DNA of 23,625 bases. Origin: a virus. The number at the start of each line of letters is the position of its first letter. Positions within the stretch are counted from its first letter, which is position 1. Location: the IMG/VR virus record IMGVR_UViG_3300017773_000146, positions 1 to 23,625 of that record; one strand, given 5' to 3'. Shown in pieces: positions 8,634 to 16,593 of the stretch. The notes beneath the pieces were generated by a model. That model was not told where the DNA came from and ran no database searches. It saw nothing but the letters and a program-made list of their open reading frames with translations. The translations under genes were made by a program, and so were the position numbers.

Positions 8634-11600
8634 GGGCAAGTTACACCATCGCTTCTCCAAGCACCAGCACCACTATTCCAGTGGTATGCGTTAGATGAAC
8701 CTATTTGAATATAAGATCCACTTGTAGGAACTCCTGTGGAGTTGTTATTTAACCAAACTTTTTTACCACTCCCACCCACTGGTCCATCAACATAATAAGT
8801 TCCAATAACTCCTGTACATACTGTTGAAGAATCAGCACTGAATCTTAGCAACACCTCTGTAAGCGGAGCTAAAGTAGTTGTAGTCGTTGTTGTTGTAGTA
8901 CTTGTAGTTGTAGTAGTTGTAGTACTTGTAGTTGTAGTTATACCAGTACAATCATTACAATTATCATATTCGAAAACTATTGTTGTTGTCTCTGAACTAC
9001 TTGAAGACACACCTGTAATAGTGTAACAAGATCCATTAGCACCTTTAACAACAGTTCCGTTAGCTATATCATCTAAACCTGTAAACTTCAGTACAGTTGT
9101 AGAGCCTCCTCCACAAGGAGTTGAGTCGTAGTATTTTACACTTGCTGTTGTAGTGGTAGTTGTAACCCCTGAACAAACTTGAACATCTAATATTTGACCT
9201 GTACTAGAGATATGTAAAACCTCAGCGGTACCATTAGAATCTTTACGCCATAAAGAAGAACCGTCAAATGGTGTTGTTCCTCCTGAATCTGTAAAGACAA
9301 AGTCATTTGTAGTTGGGTATGAACCAGAACCATCATGATAGTAAGTAGTAAAAGGAGACCCTCCATTTAAGCAAGCTCTAAGAGCTGTAGTAAATCCATC
9401 TGTATCCATAGTAAAAGAACTTATAGGTACAGCTGTAGTTGTTGTAGTAGTTGTAGTGGTAGTTGTTGCACCTAAACAAACATCACAACTAGCATAAGTA
9501 ATGGATCCCGTAGTGTCTATAGTTTGATAAGGATATGACCCTGATGCTGTTGCTGCTATTGTCCAACAATTACCATCTACCGTTTTAACAATGTTTGTAG
9601 CTGATGGTACACTAGAGCCAGAAGGATAATGTAATTTTGCTGTTGTAGTTCCATCACTACAAAGAGTGGCTGTAAAGTAACTTCCAGTTGCTGGTATTGT
9701 AGTTGTAGTAGTTGTACTAGTTGTAGTAGTAGTTGTAGTAACGCTCGCTGGACACTCATTCTTCTCTATAACTCTACCTGAAGAATCTACCTTTATAGAG
9801 TAAGTAGAATTGTTTATATAATACCATTGATTATTACCTACAAATCCATTAGAACCATTAGGGTTTCGATAAATTCTATCATTAAGATCTGGAACCCTTG
9901 CGCTACCATCGTGATACATTATTATAAGAGGAGGAGCTAAAGCACAAGCAGCGTCACCAGTATCCATTGGATTATCAGAACCTATTCCAAACCCAGTAAA
10001 ACTATAAGAGTTTACTACATTTATATCTATTGTTTTAGCTGCACTTGTACCTTTACAATTTGTAGCTGTAAAAGTTATAGGATAAGTACCTGTTTCTTGT
10101 GGTTTACCAGAAAGCTCTCCTGTAGATGTATCAAATTTCATACCTCTTGGTAATGTTTCAGATATACATACACCTACATTAGTCACCGTTCCTGAACCTG
10201 AAGTTATAGAAGGAGTTGTAGAAGAACATACAGATGATTTCTGTTTTCTACCAACTATATCTGTAATAGATGTTCCGTTACAATCTGTATATGTATACAC
10301 GACCCCATTATCTCCACCGAATACATCAAAATTATTACAAGATGATGTTAAAGTAAATGAAGTTGGGTTACCTGAAGCTAATAAATTTATATTTGAATCT
10401 GTTGAGCTTAATAATGTAATATCTCCTTGAGATATAAATGGTACAGCAAATTCTGTACAGTTACAAGAACCAGTGTTTGTTACAATACCAGAGCTATCTA
10501 TTAATAACCAAGTAGCAAACACAACTGGAGCTCCTGCACACGTTGTTGAATCTGATAAGTAATACTTACCATCACCATTAAAAATAGCAGACTCACCACC
10601 ACCAGTAAATGAAGTTTCCCCGTTAGCTGTAGCACCCGTTATTAAAGTGATAGCTGTATTACCAGCAGTACCATGGGTAGTTTGAGTTAGCGTGAATGAT
10701 GTTTGAGTTCCTGTGTTAGTCGTAGGTACAACAGTCATATCTAGCTCTCCAGCAGCAATTGCAGCCATTGCAGCTATATGAAGTGCTTGAGTAGCTTTAC
10801 GTACTTCATCCCCCCCACTAATATCTCTAGTATTAACTCTCCACGCATGATCACCAACGCTAGCAGACACATCACCAAAGTTAAGGGTAGGATCTGTAGT
10901 AAATGTCACTGTAGAACCGTCTGCATTTCTTAGTATCATAGATGTACCACTAGCATTATTTAACGCTGCGGTACCTATAATTGTCGCTGTAGCTGATGTT
11001 GAGATACCGCTAGAGTCATTATATATTTTATCACCAATTTGAGGTAATGTATTTACTCCATTATGATAATAAGTTGTTGTAGGACACTCAGCACAAGCTA
11101 AAGTTGATGTTGCTTTTCCGTCAGTATCTATAAAAAAACTTTTTAAAGAAGGTGTTATAGTATTTAAAGCCCACTTTGTGCTTGCTAATGGTGAGTATGC
11201 AACTATCTGACCTTCAAGGCTATCAGTTGTTTTTTGAATTAAAGCTCTACCTATACCATTATTTACCGAACCGTTATATGGGTTAGATAACTTTATGTCG
11301 TCTGCTGATACACCAGCAGCTATTAATGCGTTGTAATTTGCTGTAGAATTTAATCCCACATAACCAGTATCAACTAATGTAGCTGTCCCATTTTTTATTA
11401 TAAACCTAGCTGGTGTGTCCGTAACATCATAATCTATCCCTGTAAGCCCAATGCCCGTACCAAAATCTACATCAATATTCTTTGTAACTAAACCACCACT
11501 ATAAGATGCAGCTCCAGTGCCCATACTGTCTGTGTAGTCCCATATTAAATATAGATGTTTATATTGATTTGGGTTACTAAAAACAAAAGATCCCTCATAT

Positions 11601-11926
11601 TTACCAGAAACAACAGCGACAGGTACCTCTGTAGCTAAAGAGATAACAGTATCTTTATCTTCCTCTGTATACAGTATGTCTGTTACAAGATAGTAAAGCT
11701 TATTGTTCATTGATGGCTGTAAATCTTTAACACCTGACCCAGCTCCAATAGTGCCTGTCTTCATTGTTACAGTTGCTCCATCGTAGGGTATTTCATTAAT
11801 ACCGCCATTGCCTCTTCTTGGAGAGTAAAGAGAAAATCCAGTGTTTTTATTTAGAACAACATTATCAAATGAATATTCTGAGCTACCTGTATATACAAAA
11901 GTTTGATTTGTTTTAATTTCTGACAT
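8630..11926 (-). CDS. Modular cysteine-rich tail fibre/adhesin with Ig-like domain and poly-Thr linkers, 1098 aa
   Basis: The N-terminal 260 residues are a beta-rich unit, presumably the virion anchor. After it come repeated modules. Type A modules (a YHDG or YYHNG core, a Cys near each end) lie at about 264-490, 643-725 and 836-918, with a related one at 1022-1098. Type B modules (four Cys, ending C-x-x-C) lie at 749-817 and 929-994. An Ig-like putative (He_PIG-type) segment, with LPRGMKFD and GELSGKP, lies at 578-638. Poly-Thr runs separate the C-terminal modules. Residues 311-443 are a domain shared with the 1555-aa protein and interrupt the first A module. There are 24 Cys, mostly at conserved module positions. 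The start overlaps the previous stop as TAATG. Role: probably receptor binding or cell-surface adhesion. The modules are low in similarity to anything I can name. Confidence 0.8.
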   Translation of the reverse strand: MSEIKTNQTFVYTGSSEYSFDNVVLNKNTGFSLYSPRRGNGGINEIPYDGATVTMKTGTIGAGSGVKDLQPSMNNKLYYLVTDILYTEEDKDTVISLATEVPVAVVSGKYEGSFVFSNPNQYKHLYLIWDYTDSMGTGAASYSGGLVTKNIDVDFGTGIGLTGIDYDVTDTPARFIIKNGTATLVDTGYVGLNSTANYNALIAAGVSADDIKLSNPYNGSVNNGIGRALIQKTTDSLEGQIVAYSPLASTKWALNTITPSLKSFFIDTDGKATSTLACAECPTTTYYHNGVNTLPQIGDKIYNDSSGISTSATATIIGTAALNNASGTSMILRNADGSTVTFTTDPTLNFGDVSASVGDHAWRVNTRDISGGDEVRKATQALHIAAMAAIAAGELDMTVVPTTNTGTQTSFTLTQTTHGTAGNTAITLITGATANGETSFTGGGESAIFNGDGKYYLSDSTTCAGAPVVFATWLLIDSSGIVTNTGSCNCTEFAVPFISQGDITLLSSTDSNINLLASGNPTSFTLTSSCNNFDVFGGDNGVVYTYTDCNGTSITDIVGRKQKSSVCSSTTPSITSGSGTVTNVGVCISETLPRGMKFDTSTGELSGKPQETGTYPITFTATNCKGTSAAKTIDINVVNSYSFTGFGIGSDNPMDTGDAACALAPPLIIMYHDGSARVPDLNDRIYRNPNGSNGFVGNNQWYYINNSTYSIKVDSSGRVIEKNECPASVTTTTTTTSTTTTTTIPATGSYFTATLCSDGTTTAKLHYPSGSSVPSATNIVKTVDGNCWTIAATASGSYPYQTIDTTGSITYASCDVCLGATTTTTTTTTTTAVPISSFTMDTDGFTTALRACLNGGSPFTTYYHDGSGSYPTTNDFVFTDSGGTTPFDGSSLWRKDSNGTAEVLHISSTGQILDVQVCSGVTTTTTTASVKYYDSTPCGGGSTTVLKFTGLDDIANGTVVKGANGSCYTITGVSSSSSETTTIVFEYDNCNDCTGITTTTSTTTTTTTSTTTTTTTTTLAPLTEVLLRFSADSSTVCTGVIGTYYVDGPVGGSGKKVWLNNNSTGVPTSGSYIQIGSSNAYHWNSGAGAWRSDGVTCP
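8873..8938 (-). repeat. Poly-threonine linker 4 (longest)
   Basis: About 22 residues (997-1018 of the adhesin), all Thr except two Ser, encoded by a mixture of ACT and ACA codons. It joins the second B module to the C-terminal module. The codon mixture makes it a length-variable triplet tract open to slippage or recombination. Confidence 0.85.
9146..9163 (-). repeat. Poly-threonine linker 3 (short)
   Basis: Six Thr codons (residues 922-927) between the third A module and the second B module, directly after the C-S-G-V that ends the A module. It is the shortest of the four linkers. Confidence 0.8.
9434..9466 (-). repeat. Poly-threonine linker 2
   Basis: Eleven consecutive Thr codons (residues 821-831) between the first B module, which ends C-D-V-C-L-G-A, and the third A module. 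Confidence 0.85.
9698..9739 (-). repeat. Poly-threonine linker 1
   Basis: Fourteen residues (730-743) of Thr with one Ser, between the second A module, which ends in E-C-P, and the first B module. Confidence 0.85.
10598..10996 (-). repeat. Duplicated ~130-aa domain, copy in the adhesin
   Basis: Residues 311-443 run from TATIIG to SFTGG and match residues of the 1555-aa tail protein at roughly 80 per cent by eye, including long identical blocks such as FTTDPTLNFGDVSAS and AAIAAGELDMTVVP. The DNA copies differ at many third codon positions. The pattern ends in the FTGG that is familiar from a beta-domain recurrent in marine phage tail proteins. Function unknown. Confidence 0.9.
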
Positions 11927-14900
11927 TATCTTTTATCTTTATTTCCTATTACCCAAGGGTGTACTATTATTTCTTCTCCTGGTGCTTGTGTAACAACATA
12001 AGTAACTGTTTCTGATCCACAAAATGTTATAGTTATTGTTGCTGTTCTAACAGCACTAGTAGTATTATTAGCAACTTGCAAAAATACATTTTGATTACCA
12101 AATCCTGAGGTAGGGCAGTTTGTTACCCAACCAGAACCAGCACTGTACTCTATACCTACTGTCCAAGAAGTATTACTAACTATTGTAAAATCTTCACCAT
12201 GATTACTTTCTATGCCAACCATATCGGATGTATTAGAAGGGTAGTCTCTACCATAAACACTTAGTAAAAGACTGCATGGTCTAGATGTTTCTTCGTTAGT
12301 AGCTAAAACATATGTTTGAGTGCTTGGATCAAAAACACCTAATTTTTGTTCTTCTGAATTGTCGCGCATTAAATTTCTAAAGTAGTTTCTCATTCCTAAA
12401 TTAGATATCGGAACAATGCTAGTTCCTTCTATTGTTAATACAGCACCTCTTCTTTCATCTGCCCAATAAAAACTATTACCCCACTCTGCAAAGCTTTCTG
12501 GATTAAAACTTATACCCCACTCACCTGTATCAGAAACTTGATTTCCTAAAACTTGTGGTGTAGTAGTAACAGTACCACCACCAACAGCGTCACTTAAAAG
12601 GTTTTTACCATACAAAACTCTACTAACCTTATCCTCTTGAAGAACAAGTAAGTCAGTATTTCTTGCATGTATTTTTTGAATACTACCAAACTCTAAATCT
12701 AAATTCTTAAAGTTAACTATAGAAAGATTAAATTCATTCAGTCCATTTGTAGATGTTTTATCTCTATAAGTACTACTATAAGTAAGCGATGCTTCTTTGC
12801 GTTGCTTTTCGTATCCCTCAATATTAGTGCTAGCTCTTGGACTATAATCTAAGTTTGTTAAGTTAAACGCATCTCTTATTCTATCTGATTCTAAACCATT
12901 ACCAAAAGAATATGCATTATAAGTGCTATTTTGATTTGTTGTTGGGTTTATTAATATTTGAGCTGCTTGAACCGCAGTTTGGTCTTTTTCTATTAGAGAA
13001 TCATGATGAAACCCTATTTGACCAACAGAGGCAGCACCACCACCAGGATACGCAAGGTTTATAACTACATTGTATTTATCAATAACCTCTATTACAGTAT
13101 GTGTTCCTGCTAACGCTGGAGTTACAGTGCTATGTACTTCGACTTCATCTCCAGCTTGAAATGTGTGAGGATAAATATCACTTGGTGTTGTACCTGGTGT
13201 CACTTGACCTAAAACAGTATAAGTTCCAGCTATTGGATTAAAAGCATTTATAGGCACAGAACGACCAGAAAAACCTTGGTATTTCCAAAGAACTTTATGT
13301 ACCCCACCAATTACATCATATGTTCTACTTGTTTCATGATATATATCTGCATCTGAAATTACTGGAACTGTTTCGCATTGAGCAATAGAACCACTATTCT
13401 GTTGTATTGTTATTTTAACACTAAATCCTGTACTTACTTGCGAAAGCAACCCCAAACCACCAAGTAGACCATTAACATAACCTGTTTGAAGTTCATGAGT
13501 TAATCTAGTTCTACCAGAAACTATCATTTTAACTGGATATTCTTTTGTATCATTTGTAAGTCCTGAATTTGTTAAAACATTACCTACAAAAGTTCCACCT
13601 TGAGTTATCTTTCCTAATACACCTCCATTATTATTAGCACTATTAAACTCGGACATTGCTCCTCTTCTAAAAGTAACTGTTTCTGGCCCAAAAGGTCCAG
13701 GACCATATGGAAAAACAGCTTCTGATGAACCTGGAATAGGAACCCCTACACTCCATTCAAAAAGCTCAAAAGCACCAGATTCTATAAACCACTCTTCTAT
13801 ATTTTCATACTTAGCTTCAGAAGGTGGAAATGTTATAGGAGCTTGGTTTGCCACTGAAGTACCACTAAATCTCATTGTTATCACAGCTCCTATTTCTATA
13901 GCTTTATCTTTTTCAGGATAAATAGGGTCATTATCACTAAAAGTAGGCCCAGGAAATACCGCTGCACCACACCACTGATCAGCTAGTAGCTGATTACCAG
14001 TTTTAGGTATGCCTTCACCACCAAAATAATTACCTGTAAAATGACCATCACTTCTGCAAGATATTTTATATTGATCACCTGGAACCCAATTTGTAGCAGG
14101 TGAAAAAAATAATGTTAAAACAGTATAGGCACCATATTCTATAGTTTCTTGTCCACCGCCAGCAGGTATATTTTTATAAATCCAATTAGAACTTGGAGTA
14201 GCAGGTATTTCAAATGTATATTTGAATTCTGTAGAACTAATAACTTCAACTGTCAACCTTAAATCTCCAGGTCCTGTTGCTGGAGGAGTGTACAAATTAT
14301 TATTAGCAACTGAAATTAAATTAGCACCGCTGCCAGTTCCTTGATTATCTGGATAATATATAGGGTCTTCAGCTACTGCAAACCTATGATGAACAGGATA
14401 GTCCTCTTCAGGTATTACTGGTACAGGTGGAACATTTTGATTATTAGGGTCGCTTGCAGGAGGTAATATAACTGGTGGTAAACTACAATCTCCCGAATAA
14501 ACATAGTCAGTTGAATTATAACTAGCAAATTCATTTGCATCATCTACCTTTATTTTAAAGTATAATCCTTTATCGACATTAATACTAACCACAGAAAGAC
14601 CACCTGTTAAAGAAGGTGTTGTTGTTGTTGTTATTGGACCTGTTTGCACATCTACTTCAAGAACCTTATATTTTTTATTACTTAAAGTAGGCCCATTTGC
14701 TGTTGATTTAAATATTATATAATCACCAGCTCTTACTTTATCTCTATCAAAATCATTTATTTTAAAGTATCTAAACATACCTAAAACATAAAACTTTACT
14801 GGAAATATATTGTAATATATACCTTTATTTTGTTTTATAACAAGCCTATAACACGTTGCAAAACTTGGTGGTTTATTATTTATCTCTACAGATAAACTGT

Positions 14901-16593
14901 TTCCTGTTATAGATTGACTTGGTGGAATATATACTGTAGGAGAGGCATCGTTCTCTGGAGCTGTCAATACAGTAGTAAACCTACCATATTTATCTCCATA
15001 TTGCACCCCTATCTCGTAATCTCTATCACTTCTAAATGTTTGTATAGCCTTACCACTTTCTGTTTCTTTAGAGACATATTTTACAGAATAATCTGGTGTT
15101 ATTATTACACCTGAAGAGTCTACTATATCATATGATTGCTCATAATTACCATATACAATTCTAGTATCTATAAAAGATTGAGCTTTTGCTTTTAGAGGAA
15201 CATTATCAAATAATCTTCCTAATTGACCTGAAGGTAAAGTTCTATATGTTTTATTGTTAGAAAATCTATAAGTATGTACATTGTTGTTTGGAATACTTAG
15301 TGCTTTTTTATCAAAACTTTCTACTACCGATATGACAGTACTTTTAGTGTCACGCATCAGTATCTCAACTTTTTCAACAAATTGACTACCTGTCTCAAAA
15401 GATATATCTACCGCATTATGACTATTCAACATACCTTTATTTTCTCCAACACCAAAATCTAGTACATAAGTCGAAGGTATAAAGGCCGCTCCAGAAAATG
15501 GAGACATTGCACTATATTGATTGTCTACATATTTAAACCTATATGAAAACTGAACAAATGTTTCTTTTAAATTATTTTCTTGATTTCCTGTTGCAATCAT
15601 ATCAATCATAGGAGCGTTTAAAGGCGGCTCTAATATTACTGATATATCGTCATCAATTCTATTATCATCTATATCATAACCTTTAGCTCTAGCAATATTT
15701 ATTCTTCTAGGTGGATTAAAATTATCAGTCCAATATAAAAAACCATCTACGTAATTTATACCAGTAACATAATAATCTTGACTAAAATTAAGCTTGCTTG
15801 CTGTAGCTGGATTGTTTTTGTTTGACTGTAGTACTCTAGTAATCTTATTAGTTTTTTCATTATACTCAAACACACCATCAAGTTTGTCTGACGCAACTAA
15901 GTAATAAATTAAATTATCAGATTCAAAAGTTACCGCTCCAATAGTTCTTGCGTTTTGTGTATTATCAACTCCACCAGTAAATGAAGAGGGTCCAGTAGCT
16001 CCAGTCATTAAAGTTATTGGTGTGTTACCAATAGTACCATCATTATTTTGAGTAAGAGTAAATTCTGTTTGTGTACCTGTATTAGTAGCAGGGACAACGG
16101 TCATGTCCAATTCTCCAGCGGCTATCGCTGCTAATACAGCAATATGTATTGCTTGGGTAGCTTTCCGAACTTCATCACCACCACTAATATCTTTAGTGTT
16201 AATTCTCCATGTATGGTCTCCAATACTTGCAGATACATCGCCAAAATTCAAGGTTGGGTCTGTGGTAAATGTAACCGTAGAGCCATCAGTATTTACTAAT
16301 ACTAATGATGTTCCATTAGCATTGTTTAATGATGCTGCACCTACTATTGTAGCTGTAGCAGCTGTTGAAACACTTAATATTTCCCCTGTTACATTATTTA
16401 AATCGCCATCTCCAGTTACGGGATCCCCTACTCGTTCATTACCCTTTTTATTTCTAACAGTCCCAGCATCATCTCCCTCTGAGTGTATAATATCTACATT
16501 TAAAGCATCACGATAAGATCCGTTAGGCACTAGACTTTCATCTAGGTCCTTGTTCATCGTACCTTTAAGAAAATTATTAGTTAATTCTGCCAT
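11926..16593 (-). CDS. Large tail protein, crAss-like 'stabilisation' type, with C-terminal BACON-like domain, 1555 aa
   Basis: The N-terminus (NNFLKGTMNKDLDESLVPNG near 6-25, then YRDALNV) and the FLYWTDNFNPPRRINIARAK stretch near 285-304 recall, from memory, the large tail proteins of crAss-like and related Bacteroidota phages. It is probably a beta-propeller-like hub or shaft protein. Residues 77-208 are the domain shared with the adhesin, inserted between the N-terminal signature and the propeller-like part. The C-terminus, about 1468-1538, reads as a BACON domain: SNTSW, GWVTNCPTSGFGN, an RTATITIT strand and a VVTQAPG end. The expected 'FHSYKPDW' tail domain is missing here and is found in the 244-aa gene. 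The start shares one base with the preceding stop (TAATG). Confidence 0.8.
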   Translation of the reverse strand: MAELTNNFLKGTMNKDLDESLVPNGSYRDALNVDIIHSEGDDAGTVRNKKGNERVGDPVTGDGDLNNVTGEILSVSTAATATIVGAASLNNANGTSLVLVNTDGSTVTFTTDPTLNFGDVSASIGDHTWRINTKDISGGDEVRKATQAIHIAVLAAIAAGELDMTVVPATNTGTQTEFTLTQNNDGTIGNTPITLMTGATGPSSFTGGVDNTQNARTIGAVTFESDNLIYYLVASDKLDGVFEYNEKTNKITRVLQSNKNNPATASKLNFSQDYYVTGINYVDGFLYWTDNFNPPRRINIARAKGYDIDDNRIDDDISVILEPPLNAPMIDMIATGNQENNLKETFVQFSYRFKYVDNQYSAMSPFSGAAFIPSTYVLDFGVGENKGMLNSHNAVDISFETGSQFVEKVEILMRDTKSTVISVVESFDKKALSIPNNNVHTYRFSNNKTYRTLPSGQLGRLFDNVPLKAKAQSFIDTRIVYGNYEQSYDIVDSSGVIITPDYSVKYVSKETESGKAIQTFRSDRDYEIGVQYGDKYGRFTTVLTAPENDASPTVYIPPSQSITGNSLSVEINNKPPSFATCYRLVIKQNKGIYYNIFPVKFYVLGMFRYFKINDFDRDKVRAGDYIIFKSTANGPTLSNKKYKVLEVDVQTGPITTTTTPSLTGGLSVVSINVDKGLYFKIKVDDANEFASYNSTDYVYSGDCSLPPVILPPASDPNNQNVPPVPVIPEEDYPVHHRFAVAEDPIYYPDNQGTGSGANLISVANNNLYTPPATGPGDLRLTVEVISSTEFKYTFEIPATPSSNWIYKNIPAGGGQETIEYGAYTVLTLFFSPATNWVPGDQYKISCRSDGHFTGNYFGGEGIPKTGNQLLADQWCGAAVFPGPTFSDNDPIYPEKDKAIEIGAVITMRFSGTSVANQAPITFPPSEAKYENIEEWFIESGAFELFEWSVGVPIPGSSEAVFPYGPGPFGPETVTFRRGAMSEFNSANNNGGVLGKITQGGTFVGNVLTNSGLTNDTKEYPVKMIVSGRTRLTHELQTGYVNGLLGGLGLLSQVSTGFSVKITIQQNSGSIAQCETVPVISDADIYHETSRTYDVIGGVHKVLWKYQGFSGRSVPINAFNPIAGTYTVLGQVTPGTTPSDIYPHTFQAGDEVEVHSTVTPALAGTHTVIEVIDKYNVVINLAYPGGGAASVGQIGFHHDSLIEKDQTAVQAAQILINPTTNQNSTYNAYSFGNGLESDRIRDAFNLTNLDYSPRASTNIEGYEKQRKEASLTYSSTYRDKTSTNGLNEFNLSIVNFKNLDLEFGSIQKIHARNTDLLVLQEDKVSRVLYGKNLLSDAVGGGTVTTTPQVLGNQVSDTGEWGISFNPESFAEWGNSFYWADERRGAVLTIEGTSIVPISNLGMRNYFRNLMRDNSEEQKLGVFDPSTQTYVLATNEETSRPCSLLLSVYGRDYPSNTSDMVGIESNHGEDFTIVSNTSWTVGIEYSAGSGWVTNCPTSGFGNQNVFLQVANNTTSAVRTATITITFCGSETVTYVVTQAPGEEIIVHPWVIGNKDKR
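11980..12192 (-). other. BACON-like domain in the tail protein
   Basis: Residues about 1468-1538 show the BACON order: an N-terminal strand ending SNTSW, a W-x-x-x-x-P-x-S-G turn, an RTATITIT strand and a closing T-Q strand. The family is typical of Bacteroidota surface proteins and of crAss-like phage tails, where it is thought to bind glycans or mucin-type surfaces. Confidence 0.7.
15967..16365 (-). repeat. Duplicated ~130-aa domain, copy in the 1555-aa tail protein
   Basis: Residues 77-209 correspond to residues 311-443 of the adhesin. Both copies open with S-T-(S/A)-A-T-A-T-I and close with S-F-T-G-G, so the boundaries are sharp. Most differences are conservative or silent, which indicates selection on the protein. 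Confidence 0.9.

Noticed and set aside
7704-8660. Longer version of the glycosyltransferase-like gene starting at 8660
   Set aside because: It would add nine residues inside the adhesin gene. The ATGA overlap at 8633 and the immediate beta strand after that Met make 8633 the better start.
8873-9739. CRISPR-like or tandem repeat array suggested by repeating GTAGTTGTAGTA-type sequence
   Set aside because: These are poly-Thr codons inside an open gene with irregular lengths and no spacers.
16103-16516. Plus-strand frame of 137 codons
   Set aside because: It is antisense to the N-terminal part and shared domain of the 1555-aa tail protein and reflects the codon bias of that stretch.
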